Origin: Gp6-AA40 sp036802945
Lineage (GTDB): Bacteria; Acidobacteriota; Vicinamibacteria; Vicinamibacterales; UBA2999
DNA length: 22,883 bases
Assembly: GCA_036802945.1 (NCBI GenBank)
Contig: DAIRVG010000094.1
Span: 1-22,883 of the forward strand
Direction of reading: 5' to 3'
The notes under the pieces are model-generated. The model saw only the letters and a list, made by a program, of their open reading frames with translations. It was not told the DNA's origin and did not search any database. How positions within the stretch are numbered: the first letter of the stretch is position 1; every line of letters begins with the position of its first letter. Positions 7,062 through 14,629 of this stretch are shown piece after piece. The translations under genes and the position numbers were made by a program.

Positions 7062-7396
7062 TTAGTAACCAGCCGAATTGGCTCTGTGAAGACGCGTTGG
7101 CTGCTAGGACTCGCAGCCAATCACGCGATCGCCGTCCTAGTCGCGATACGTAACGTCCCGATAGACTGGCGGGTCCTGCTCAAAGTACAACGTCGACGTG
7201 ACGACGTTAGCTGTGGCCGGCCGCAGCCACACGCCCCGCTCGCAGCTAACCACCGGGCGGTTGTGATCGCGCGGCCGATGCTATCATCGCGCCAGTCTTT
7301 GAGTTGTCGTCTCGATCGTGCCGGTGCGCCTGGTCGTTGGCTGTAAACACACGCTCACCGGTGTACTCATTAGGATGGAGGCGACTCACGCAATCC
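7062..7396 (+). other. Gene-free leader with an inverted repeat
   Basis: I see no convincing gene in these 335 bases. They contain a perfect 8-bp inverted repeat, GTTAGCTG (7206-7213) and CAGCTAAC (7243-7250), with an inner pair TGTGGC (7212-7217) and GCCACA (7226-7231) that partly competes with it. The stretch is long for a spacer between a repeat and its gene here, so it may hold the promoter of the 7397 gene, or a structured leader. No clear promoter boxes stand out. Confidence 0.4.
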
Positions 7397-7723
7397 ATGA
7401 CCTACCGCAAGTCACCTCAGAAGGCAGCCGCGAAGCGCGAGTGGGATCGCTTCGTGAGCAGCAACCAGCCGGTCATCGCATCTACTGGTTTACCAGATTC
7501 GATCTTCAGTTCTGTCGATCACTTCGACGACTTTCTTTATCACGGCTGCCTCGATCATCACCCTGACCCAAGCAACTTCCGTGTCGAGGTGCTCAACTCC
7601 ACTCAGTACGACGCGCTCGTGACCCTCACGGAGAGCTACTTCGCGGCGGGCTACGAATGGTTCACGCCAGTCGCACTTAAAGCGGCCGACCAAGACAATC
7701 TTGCAAAGCGGTTCGCCGGGTGA
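7397..7723 (+). CDS. Conserved-looking 108-aa orphan protein, unknown function
   Basis: A 108-residue acidic soluble protein starting MTYRKSPQKAAAKREWDRFV. It has a hydrophobic/aromatic core (SSVDHFDDFLYHGCLDHHPD, then YFAAGYEWFTPVALKAADQ). It has the composition of a folded protein, with helix-forming stretches around residues 8-22 and 68-84, and a histidine- and aspartate-rich segment near the middle that could bind metal. I do not know its function. I chose the ATG at 7397; a longer frame begins at 7304 but its extra residues look non-coding. It is the sole gene between the repeats at 7000 and 7775, and its stop lies 51 bp before the latter, as expected for a cassette gene. Confidence 0.72.
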   Translation: MTYRKSPQKAAAKREWDRFVSSNQPVIASTGLPDSIFSSVDHFDDFLYHGCLDHHPDPSNFRVEVLNSTQYDALVTLTESYFAAGYEWFTPVALKAADQDNLAKRFAG

Positions 7724-7774
7724 GCCTTGCCAGGCGCAAGGAGCTGCTCGCAGCTTGGCCATCCGTTAGGTCAC

Positions 7775-7835
7775 GACAAACGCCGCACTGGCGACCAACT
7801 GCTGATGCCCGATAGGTCACTACAACGCGACTTCT
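7775..7835 (+). repeat. Cassette-boundary repeat, copy 4 (divergent interior)
   Basis: Starts GACAAACGCCGCACTG and ends CAACGCGACTTCTGG, followed by CGGGTAATCC. The interior differs from the common type and contains GCGACC, which can pair by its GACC with GGTC near the right arm. The upstream flank GGTCACGACAAAC matches GGTCCCGACAAAC at 17591, showing that similarity extends beyond the core. Confidence 0.8.
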
Positions 7836-7903
7836 GGCGGGTAATCCGACTCTGAGACGGAGCGTGTGGCTTGCCCTCGGGTCACGATGCGCAAGGCGCG
7901 TCT

Positions 7904-8581
7904 CTACCACACGGACGGAACCAGACGAAAGCGTACCCTGCGCATGTATTCCGTATACCCAGGCAAGTCTCTCTGCAGGATTTTCTCCTCGTCGAGAAGC
8001 CGCCACAAGAGTACGGGCACGAAGGGCACGAGCAGGCCGAGCGACCACCACGAACCGAGCGCCAGCGGCATTCCGACGAAAAGCCAAATGGCGCCGGCGT
8101 ACATCGGATGACGCACGTGCGCGTACGGCCCGCTGTCGATCACTTTTTGATCCTTCTCCACACGAATGTTGGACGCGGCGAAACTGTTGACCCAGGTCAC
8201 CCAGAAGATGAATAGGAAGGACAGCAGGATCACCACATCGCCAAGAATCGACACCCACGGGGCAACCGGCGACCACGCGTTTCGGTAATCGAGCCCGGGC
8301 AGCACGATCAATGCAAAAAACGCGAGGAGGACCAACGACACGATGATTTTCTGGGACCACTCTCGCTCATGTTGCGGCCCGGCCTTCATCCGACGCTCGA
8401 GAAGCGGTCGGTCGTAGATCGCCAGGTACACGGTGAAGCCGACGGTCGACGCGGCAAATATCCCCAGGAACAGCCAGCCTTGCCAGTAGTCGAACGTGCC
8501 GGCCGGCCAGAAAATGAGGACGACAAAAAGGAGGGTCCCGAGCACTCCTTGAACAATCGCCTGCCGATGGAGCGGATCCAT
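7904..8581 (-). CDS. ICMT/PEMT-like integral membrane methyltransferase
   Basis: A 225-residue membrane protein of the isoprenylcysteine carboxyl methyltransferase / phospholipid methyltransferase superfamily. These enzymes use S-adenosylmethionine to methylate membrane-embedded substrates. The diagnostic C-terminal motif is present: SGPYAHVRHPMYAGAIW (residues 150-166), followed by RLLDEEKIL and GYTEYMRRVRFRLVP near the end. About five hydrophobic segments precede or separate these (roughly 8-28, 33-55, 78-96, 108-132, 163-195). Bacterial members rarely have a known substrate. It is alone between the repeats at 7775 and 8738 and is transcribed against most neighbours; its stop lies 68 bp from the left repeat. 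No strong ribosome binding site is visible. Confidence 0.88.
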   Translation of the reverse strand: MDPLHRQAIVQGVLGTLLFVVLIFWPAGTFDYWQGWLFLGIFAASTVGFTVYLAIYDRPLLERRMKAGPQHEREWSQKIIVSLVLLAFFALIVLPGLDYRNAWSPVAPWVSILGDVVILLSFLFIFWVTWVNSFAASNIRVEKDQKVIDSGPYAHVRHPMYAGAIWLFVGMPLALGSWWSLGLLVPFVPVLLWRLLDEEKILQRDLPGYTEYMRRVRFRLVPSVW

Positions 8582-8737
8582 ATCAAATACCAGGCCGGTA
8601 CGATTGTCGCAGCAATCTGGCGCACACGCTCAGAATGGTGAGCCGTTACAACGCAGCGGCTCTCGCTGCACCACGTGTTTGAGCCAGAGCACTGTTCAGG
8701 TTCCATCTGGCGCCCGTGGTCCCCCAAAATGGATCCT

Positions 8738-8795
8738 GAGTAACGCCGCACTGTTTAACCGCCGCCGGCCATCGGTCGTCACTACGCGACTAGTC
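8738..8795 (+). repeat. Cassette-boundary repeat, copy 5
   Basis: Starts GAGTAACGCCGCACTG and ends TACGCGACTAGTCG. The interior (TTTAACCGCCGCCGG, then CCATCGGTCGTCACT) is shared with the copy at 17598, defining a second subfamily. The left flank GGATCCTGAGTAAC is similar to that of the copy at 18599. Confidence 0.88.
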
Positions 8796-8852
8796 GAGAG
8801 CAACTCGTGTCAGCGGCGACGTTGGGGATCTTTCCTGCTAATCTTCGCGCCA

Positions 8853-9827
8853 GTGGCACCAACAACGAAGGATCGAGTTCTCGCGTGCTTGAACGGCATC
8901 GCCACCGGTGACGCTGTCGGCAAGCAGACCGAGAACCTAACCCGCGACGATGTTCTGCGCTGGTATCCGAATGGCGTCAATGGATTCGAGGGGCCACTGG
9001 GCACGGCGATTCCGCGGTACCGAGGCAACAAGAAGCACGAATGGCTGGTGGGCGAAACGACCGACGACACCGAGCGTACCCTGGCTGTAGCGAACGCGAT
9101 CATTCGAGACGGTGCTGTCACACACACAAGCGTCGGCCGCGAACTGCTCAAGTGCCGAAAATGCGTGCATCCGGGCATCAGGTCACTGTGGGAGTTCCAT
9201 GAAAGCGGTGACCCCGCTCGAGTTGCTCAAGGTCACGACGGATGTGGAGCGGCTATTCGTGTCGCTCCGGTGGGCATTCTGTATCCGCCCGAACCACTCA
9301 CAGACCTGGTCGCAGCTGCTCGGGAGGCATCGATCTCAACACACGGAGGCGTTCTTGCCATCGCGGCCGCCGCGGCAACCGCTGCTGCGGTATCCGCAGC
9401 GATTGATGATCGGTCGGCAGTCGAGATTATCAACCTCGCACAGCATGCCGCAGCCATGGCGGAACGCGAACACACCGATCCGCCAACGACCAGGTTTGCG
9501 GACGCCCTAGACGGCATATTTCGCGAGCTCAGACAGTGGCCAGCGATTCACTCCGCAGAACTCGCAGCCGCGTACTTTCCGAACAATTCGTTAACGATCG
9601 TGCCATTGGCGCTAGCTCTTGCGACCGTCACGGACTCTGCTCAAGTGGCGATTCTATTAGCGACAAATACGGGTGGCGATAGCGACTCGGTGGCTTCGAT
9701 CGCAGGTGGCATCGCCGGAGCCAGATATCCCGATTCCGTCCACGCTGAGTGGTCCGCAGCCGTACGAACCGTCAATGACCACAATCTCGTGTCGGTTGCC
9801 GAGGCACTGACAGCTCTGCGTCACTGA
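8853..9827 (+). CDS. ADP-ribosylglycohydrolase (DraG/ARH-like)
   Basis: A 324-residue hydrolase of the ADP-ribosylglycohydrolase family, which removes ADP-ribose from proteins or small molecules using two Mg ions. Metal and substrate motifs are in order: GDAVGKQTE (residues 19-27), TTDDTERT (69-76), the glycine-rich CGAAIRVAPVG (131-141), STHGG (162-166) and GGDSDSVASIAGGIAGA (274-290). The last has the expected acidic pair, with Ser in place of the usual Thr. I chose GTG at 8853. The open frame extends upstream to 8604, but that part runs through the repeat at 8738-8795 and is not protein-like. The stop lies 29 bp before the repeat at 9857. It could reverse a regulatory or toxic ADP-ribosylation; no transferase partner is visible in the window. 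Confidence 0.92.
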   Translation: MAPTTKDRVLACLNGIATGDAVGKQTENLTRDDVLRWYPNGVNGFEGPLGTAIPRYRGNKKHEWLVGETTDDTERTLAVANAIIRDGAVTHTSVGRELLKCRKCVHPGIRSLWEFHESGDPARVAQGHDGCGAAIRVAPVGILYPPEPLTDLVAAAREASISTHGGVLAIAAAAATAAAVSAAIDDRSAVEIINLAQHAAAMAEREHTDPPTTRFADALDGIFRELRQWPAIHSAELAAAYFPNNSLTIVPLALALATVTDSAQVAILLATNTGGDSDSVASIAGGIAGARYPDSVHAEWSAAVRTVNDHNLVSVAEALTALRH

Positions 9828-9856
9828 GCCGGCTCGCGCAGCCCCGATGACTCACG

Positions 9857-9917
9857 GAAAACGCCGTACTGATTACCGATTTGCGACCTCGACATCGCTC
9901 GTCCCTTGGCGACTACT
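9857..9917 (+). repeat. Cassette-boundary repeat, copy 6 (divergent interior)
   Basis: Starts GAAAACGCCGTACTG and ends CCCTTGGCGACTACTT, followed by AGGAGTTTAAG. CGCC and GGCG at the ends are complementary, and GCGA pairs with TCGC inside. The core sequence between is unlike the common type, while both ends are well conserved. Confidence 0.82.
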
Positions 9918-10059
9918 TAGGAGTTTAAGAACAATATAGGGGCGGACAATGTGACTTGGGGGGAACCTGTGGCAAGGATGACGGCGCTCTACCGCTCCGG
10001 TTTTAACATGGCATTGATTTCATCACGGCGTGCCCCGACTACAGGCGGCACGAAGACGT

Positions 10060-10400
10060 TATGCGCCGCGAGATTTGCTCGATCGTTCTGCTATCTCATA
10101 TCGATCCATCTGAACTTCAGCGTACTCAGGGGGATGCTGAGCACGCGCGCCGTGGTCGTCACGTTCCAACCCGATTTCTCGAGCGCGCGGATGAGAAAGT
10201 TTCGCTCGAACGTCGTGACGGCGCGTTCGAGCAGGTTTCGGTTGATGGCCCTTCCGCGTCCAGTTGCGCGACGTGCAGTTCGTACGGCAGGTCTTCATCC
10301 GTGATCCAGTCCTTGTCCGAGACGGCGATGATCCGCTCCATGAGATTCTCCAGCCCTTCTATCGCGAGGGCGACGCGATTATAGCGGTCGCGTTGCAGCA
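10060..10400 (-). pseudogene. Remnant of an NtrC-type sigma54-dependent regulator (C-terminal part)
   Basis: Read on the minus strand, one frame gives LENLMERIIAVSDKDWITDE followed by DLPYEL, the end of the AAA+ domain and linker of NtrC-family activators. A second frame continues with LLERAVTTFERNFLIRALEK, SGWNVTTTARVLSIPLSTLK and F, a Fis-type helix-turn-helix. Returning to the first frame gives MDRYEI. At least two frameshifts (near 10240 and near 10125) separate these pieces. The receiver domain and the ATPase core, including the GAFTGA loop, are missing. It is thus a decayed tail of an activator gene, lying between the repeat at 9857 and the S9 peptidase. Confidence 0.7.
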
Positions 10401-10432
10401 CGATCCGACTTCGCTCCCCGCCTCCGCGCACG

Positions 10433-10600
10433 CTCTTCAGTCTGCCTGGCGCACGTTATGGTCTCGACCCGTATGTTGGGTACTACGATGTGTCGCCCGA
10501 CGGTCGTCTCATCTCGGTTCGCCGGAACGCAGCTCCCACAATCAACGTGGTGCTGAACTGGGTCGAAGAGCTGCGGCGCGCGTTTGGGCAACAACCTTGA
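10433..10600 (+). pseudogene. C-terminal scrap of a TolB/WD40-like beta-propeller protein
   Basis: The frame encodes LFSLPGARYGLDPYVGYYDV then SPDGRLISVRRN and INVVLNWVEELRRAFGQQP, ending with TGA at 10598. The last beta-blades and the closing NVVLNWVEELR helix are the typical end of TolB-like beta-propeller domains in Acidobacteria protein kinases and related proteins. Nothing upstream in frame continues the domain (a TAG lies at 10382), so only about 56 codons remain. It ends 50 bp before the chosen start of the S9 peptidase and would overlap the longer alternative start at 10584. Confidence 0.6.
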
Positions 10601-10649
10601 CCAACCGAGAACAATGGTGCCTGTGATAAGTTCCTCCGGCGAGGGCCCA

Positions 10650-12590
10650 ATGCGAACGATCACATGCCTCACCGTCACCGCTGCTCTGATCGCGCTCGCG
10701 TGTGCGTGCACGGCACCGGCCGACTCCACGACAAGAACGCAACCCGCGGTCGGGAAGACGGTCACGCCGACGCAATACTCGGTTGGAGACTTCTACAAGA
10801 ACACCGAGTACTCCGGCGCCTCGTGGGCACCAGATCGGCAGCGAATCCTCGTCTCGTCGAACCTCTCGGGAATCTGGAACGCCTACGCGGTTCCGACCGG
10901 CGGCGGCGCGGCGCAGCCGCTCACGCAGTCGACCACAAACTCGATGTTCGCGCTCTCGTACTTCCCCGCCGACGAGCGCATCCTCTACTCGAGCGATGAG
11001 GGCGGAAACGAGCTGACCCACATCTACGTGCTTAGCACAGACGGCTCCATCAGGGACTTGACGCCCGGCGCGAAGCTGAAGGCGAATTACAGAGGATGGT
11101 CTGGAGACGAGAAGTCGTTCTTCATCTCGACCAACGAGCGCGACGAGCGTTTCTTCGACCTTTACGAGATCGCGGCGGACGGTTACAAGCGGACGCAACT
11201 CTATCGAAATACGGACGGGTACGAGCTCGGCCCGGTGTCGCGCGACAAGCGTTTCCTTGTCCTTGTGAAGCCGCGCACGACGACCGACACAGACATCTAT
11301 CTGCACGATCGGCAGTCGAAAACAACCAAGATCATCACCGCACACAGCGGGACGGTCAGTAACACGCCGGCCGACTTTTCCGTCGACGGCTCGAAGCTCC
11401 TGTTCACCTCAGACAGCGCCCGCGAGTTCGCGGCGCTGTTCAGTTACGACATCGCCTCGGGCGCGACGGTCCCGGTGTACGAGCAGAACTGGGACATCCT
11501 CGGCGCCGAGTACTCGAGAGCCGGGAAGTACCTCACCGTCTACGTGAACGAGGACTCGCGCTACTCGGGACGTGTGCTCGATGCCGCGACCTTCGCGCCG
11601 GTGCCGCTGACAGGAATGCCGCAAGGGACTGTTCGCGGCATCAGCGTTTCGCGAGACGACGCGGCGATCGCCTTTTACGCAAGCGACGGGAGCGTGCCTG
11701 ACGAGCTGTACGCGGGGCCAATCACCACAGCCCCGTCTCGCCTGACAAACGCGCTCAACCCCAGCATCCGCCGCGAGGACCTGATGGTGCCGACAGTGGT
11801 GCGATTCAAGTCGTACGACAACGTCGAGATTCCAGGCGTCCTCTACAAACCGCATCAGGCGTCAGCCGCCGCGAAGGCGCCGGGAGTTGTACTTGTTCAT
11901 GGCGGACCTGGCGGCCAGGCGCAAGTTGGCTATGTCGCACTCACGCAGGCGCTGGTCAACCACGGTTACGTGGTGTTCGACATCAACAACCGAGGCAGTT
12001 CCGGGTACGGCAAGACCTTCTTTGCAATGGACGACAAGAAGCATGGCGAAGCCGACTTGGGCGACGTCGTCGCGAGCAAGAGAATGCTCGTCGATACCGG
12101 ATACGTGGACGCGGCCAGAATCGGTATCGTCGGTGGCAGCTACGGTGGGTACATGGTGCTCGCGGCGCTCACGCTCCAACCGAACGCCTTCAAGGTCGGA
12201 GTCGATCTATTCGGGATTTCGAACTGGGTGCGGACGCTGACGAGCATTCCGCCGTGGTGGGGCTCGTTCAAAGACGCGCTCTACGCCGAGATGGGGGATC
12301 CGACGGTGGACAGCGAACGACTGCATCGCGTGTCGCCGCTCTTCAACGCGGACAAGATCAAAGCACCTTTGATGGTGCTTCAAGGGGCCAACGACCCTCG
12401 CGTGCTCAAGGTCGAAAGCGACGAGATCGTCGCGGCGGCCAAGAAAAACGGTGTGCCGGTCGAGTACGTTGTCTTTCCCGACGAAGGGCATGGGTTCGTG
12501 AAAAAGGAGAACGAGATTAGGGGTTATACGGCGGTGATCGCGTTCCTCGACAAGTACCTGAAGGGACCAGCGACGGCCGCGACGCCATAA
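10650..12590 (+). CDS. S9 prolyl oligopeptidase-family serine peptidase, exported
   Basis: A 646-residue serine peptidase of family S9, likely an acylaminoacyl- or dipeptidyl-peptidase-like enzyme acting on peptides outside the cytoplasm. The N-terminus (MRTITCLTVTAALIALACAC) is a signal sequence rich in Ala with two cysteines, possibly a lipoprotein signal although the lipobox is not ideal. Residues about 45-370 have WD40/TolB-like blades (SNLSGIWNAYAVPTGGG and repeats). The catalytic domain carries Ser497 in GGSYGGYM, Asp582 in GANDPRV and His614 in DEGHGF, a complete triad. I chose the ATG at 10650, preceded by GGCGAGGG, because the longer start at 10584 overlaps a remnant of another gene and adds a sequence unlike a signal peptide. 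No partner genes are present. Confidence 0.93.
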   Translation: MRTITCLTVTAALIALACACTAPADSTTRTQPAVGKTVTPTQYSVGDFYKNTEYSGASWAPDRQRILVSSNLSGIWNAYAVPTGGGAAQPLTQSTTNSMFALSYFPADERILYSSDEGGNELTHIYVLSTDGSIRDLTPGAKLKANYRGWSGDEKSFFISTNERDERFFDLYEIAADGYKRTQLYRNTDGYELGPVSRDKRFLVLVKPRTTTDTDIYLHDRQSKTTKIITAHSGTVSNTPADFSVDGSKLLFTSDSAREFAALFSYDIASGATVPVYEQNWDILGAEYSRAGKYLTVYVNEDSRYSGRVLDAATFAPVPLTGMPQGTVRGISVSRDDAAIAFYASDGSVPDELYAGPITTAPSRLTNALNPSIRREDLMVPTVVRFKSYDNVEIPGVLYKPHQASAAAKAPGVVLVHGGPGGQAQVGYVALTQALVNHGYVVFDINNRGSSGYGKTFFAMDDKKHGEADLGDVVASKRMLVDTGYVDAARIGIVGGSYGGYMVLAALTLQPNAFKVGVDLFGISNWVRTLTSIPPWWGSFKDALYAEMGDPTVDSERLHRVSPLFNADKIKAPLMVLQGANDPRVLKVESDEIVAAAKKNGVPVEYVVFPDEGHGFVKKENEIRGYTAVIAFLDKYLKGPATAATP

Positions 12591-12707
12591 CCGCTCGCCT
12601 CAATCACGCGCGCTCGACTTCGACCGACTTGGCCATTCATGGCGCAGAACAGGTCCGCCGCGAACACAGCTTGACGGGCGTGGACACGGGCATCAACGGT
12701 TCCCCGC

Positions 12708-12768
12708 GATAAACGCCGCACTGTTTCCTAATGCGCGACGACCATCGATCGTCACTTGGCGACTGATC
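12708..12768 (+). repeat. Cassette-boundary repeat, copy 7
   Basis: Starts CGATAAACGCCGCACTG and ends CACTTGGCGACTGATC, followed by GTTACC. The interior has a clean hairpin, GACGA with TCGTC around CCATCGA, and the ends CGCC and GGCG are complementary. It lies 118 bp after the S9 peptidase stop. Confidence 0.9.
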
Positions 12769-12778
12769 GTTACCTTGA

Positions 12779-13095
12779 CCTGGTGCGAGCACCTACGGGG
12801 ACGTCGATGGTGACGGGGATCTGGACATCGTCCCGGCCAGACGAGACGCCGGGATTCAGATTCTTCGCAACGACTCCAGCAACACGAACACCTGGTGCAG
12901 GTCGCGGTGCTTCCACTCCATGCCGCCCCGGGCGCGAGAATCACGGTGACGACCGGAGAGACCGGCAGGTAGCGACGATCCAGGCCGGCAGCGGCTACGT
13001 GTCCAGTAGCCCCCCGATCGCGGCCTTCGGCCCGGGACAGGATACCCAGGTCGACAGCATCGAGGTTGTCTTTCCGATGGGACGCAAGCCTCGCT
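12779..13095 (+). pseudogene. Frameshifted FG-GAP / ASPIC-UnbV (CRTAC1-like) remnant
   Basis: Three successive frames encode pieces of one domain. First TYGDVDGDGDLDIVPARRD to NTNTW (an FG-GAP/VCBS calcium-binding blade), then LVQVAVLPLHAAPGARITVT ending at a stop, then QVATIQAGSGYVSSSPPIAA and FGPGQDTQVDSIEVVFPMGR. The order and motifs (GAR-V-V, AGSGY-S-, FG-G---VDSIEV-FP-G) are those of the C-terminal ASPIC/UnbV domain of secreted CRTAC1-like proteins. Two frameshifts (near 12891 and 12966) and the missing N-terminal propeller show that it is a decayed fragment. It follows the repeat at 12708 directly. Confidence 0.75.
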
Positions 13096-13138
13096 GGCAT
13101 CGGCCGAGGTTAAACAACGTGGTCTCCATCTGGCATCC

Positions 13139-13193
13139 GCTCCTTCGGCCGTAGGACCGCGGCCGCATCGCGCGAGGCCGCCGCCGAAGGAGC
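13139..13193 (-). terminator. Long nested hairpin after the monooxygenase gene
   Basis: GCTCCTTCGGC (13139-13149) and GCCGAAGGAGC (13183-13193) are perfect 11-bp complements. Inside, GCGGCC and GGCCGC form a further 6-bp stem. The structure starts 22 bases after the stop of the minus-strand gene at 13215. Placement suggests a terminator or a 3-prime stabilising element. There is no T-tract on the minus-strand side, so a classical intrinsic terminator is not proven. Confidence 0.5.
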
Positions 13194-13214
13194 TGGAGCC
13201 GAGGGCGAGCACAA

Positions 13215-14387
13215 CTACATGTGGAGGAAGCCCCAACGGGGCGGCTGACCGAGAGCGATAGCTCCCACGTCTTCGTAGCGATCCGCGGACACATACGCAT
13301 GCTGCGTGAGCGTGCGAAGGTCGCGAACGTGGCGATTGAACCGCGCCGACTGCCTTATGGCGTTGCCGCCGGCGCTGTCAGCGAGCAGCTCGATGGCATC
13401 GCACGCCGCCCTCATGGCGTAGGTGCCGGCTAGCTGCAGGTCACCCTTCTGATTCATGGTGATGAAATTGCCGGCTTTCGCAGACTCCCACACCCTGCTC
13501 ATGGTCTCGTACATGTACGCGCGGGCGCCGCCCAGGATCGCCTTGGCTTGGCCCAGGCGATAGTGTGCCAGGGTCTGCGTGTTGACCGTGGCGGTCTGGT
13601 AGGCGGGCGTCTTCGCCTTGGCCATGTCGATGAACGCATCCATGGCGGCGCGGGCGATGCCGATTGAGTTCATCCCGACGCCCGCGACGATGTGCCAAAC
13701 CGTCATATTTGTGAAAGAGTCGGCCCAGAACTTGTTGGCCGCCTTCGTCACGGGCGCCATGTTCGCCGTGCGATGCTCGGGAACGAAGAGATTGGTTGCC
13801 TTGACATCGTGGCTCCCGGTCCCCCGCATTCCCAGGGTGTCCCAGTTCTCGACGATCTGCGCTTCCTTCATGGGGAAAGCGTGGATCTTCACCACGGGCA
13901 TACCGTCGACGGTCTTGGGCTCGTTCCCCGCCATGACCACACCGAGCGCCATGAACCAGTCCGCGTGCTTGCAGTTGCTGGCAAAGGGGAACTGACCGGT
14001 GAGCTTGTAGCCACCGTTGGCCGGCACGGATTGGCCCGGAGGGCTGAACGCGTCGGCGAAGATGTTGTTGCCGCCCTTGTACATCTCCTCGACGGCTCGG
14101 TCACCGAGGAACAGTCCGAGGCCACTGATGCTGGCACTCATCTGAACGAGCCAGCCCGCAGCGCTGTCAATCGCACTGATGTCTTCGAAGACGCGAAACG
14201 AGGTAACCGGATCGACCTGCCAGCCACCCAGGCTCTCAGGCACCCACAACTTGAACAGGCCAGCTTTCCGGACCGCGTCCACTGCGGCCTTGGGAAGATC
14301 GCACTTCGCTTCGGCCTCGGCCGCGTTCTCACGCAGGACGGGTTCGATCGACTTCACGATCGCAGAGAGTTCGTCGTAGCTCTTCAT
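13215..14387 (-). CDS. Acyl-CoA-dehydrogenase-fold flavin monooxygenase (HsaA/DszC-like)
   Basis: A 390-residue protein of the acyl-CoA dehydrogenase superfamily, in the group that works as two-component flavin-dependent monooxygenases (HsaA, DszC and similar) rather than as a true dehydrogenase. Supporting features are the N-terminal helical domain ending FKLWVPESLGGWQVDPVTS (about residues 45-63), the central beta-domain with GGYKLTGQFPFASNCKHADW (125-144) and WDTLGMRGTGSHDVKATNLF (182-201), and the C-terminal RDLRTLTQHAYVSADRYED. The catalytic Glu of acyl-CoA dehydrogenases is not evident. Such enzymes need reduced flavin from a reductase, which is not seen nearby. Upstream lies a truncated paralog and a divergently oriented AraC-type regulator, a likely controller. 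Substrate unknown; aromatic or heteroaromatic compounds are typical of the group. Confidence 0.88.
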   Translation of the reverse strand: MKSYDELSAIVKSIEPVLRENAAEAEAKCDLPKAAVDAVRKAGLFKLWVPESLGGWQVDPVTSFRVFEDISAIDSAAGWLVQMSASISGLGLFLGDRAVEEMYKGGNNIFADAFSPPGQSVPANGGYKLTGQFPFASNCKHADWFMALGVVMAGNEPKTVDGMPVVKIHAFPMKEAQIVENWDTLGMRGTGSHDVKATNLFVPEHRTANMAPVTKAANKFWADSFTNMTVWHIVAGVGMNSIGIARAAMDAFIDMAKAKTPAYQTATVNTQTLAHYRLGQAKAILGGARAYMYETMSRVWESAKAGNFITMNQKGDLQLAGTYAMRAACDAIELLADSAGGNAIRQSARFNRHVRDLRTLTQHAYVSADRYEDVGAIALGQPPRWGFLHM

Positions 14388-14440
14388 ATCGGACGATAGG
14401 AAACATTAGGGCCGTCTCGCGGTTACGTAACGCCTCCCCC

Positions 14441-14629
14441 TCACGACAGGCCGCCCCGGCTACGCGGCCGGAACAGGTGGTAGCACCCCGCGTCTCGCAG
14501 CGCCTCGGCCACGTGGGCCGAGAGCCGCCGCTCGATCTCCGCCTCGGCGGACGCCGCGCGGATCATCGGCTCGAGCTCAGCGACGCGACCCAGCACCTCG
14601 TCGACGGTCGTTCTGACTGCGGTTTCCAT
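14441..14629 (-). pseudogene. Truncated N-terminus of a second monooxygenase/acyl-CoA-dehydrogenase-like gene
   Basis: A 62-residue frame starting METAVRTTVDEVLGRVAELE with ALRDAGCYHLFRPRSRGGL before its stop. This matches the start of HsaA-type flavin monooxygenases (helical domain, then the -LFRPRSRGGLE- turn), and is clearly related to, but not the same as, the neighbouring 390-residue protein (FKLWVPESLGGW). Intact homologs are near 390 residues, so more than 80 percent is missing. The frame runs on the minus strand and ends 54 bp before the start of the full-length gene. A replacement of the rest of the gene by recombination is a possible origin; a functional short protein is unlikely. 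Confidence 0.65.

Noticed and set aside
7765..7771. GTTAGGT as a canonical attC core box before repeat copy 4
   Set aside because: It fits GTTRRRY, but no complementary RYYYAAC partner or stem was found upstream at a suitable distance; a 7-bp match is expected by chance.
8604..8852. N-terminal extension of the ADP-ribosylglycohydrolase
   Set aside because: The frame is open but runs through the repeat at 8738-8795 and has no protein-like composition; the GTG at 8853 begins exactly where family similarity starts.
9951..10626. Plus-strand frames of 107-120 codons
   Set aside because: They are shadows of the minus-strand NtrC-type remnant and of the beta-propeller scrap, whose translations match known folds.
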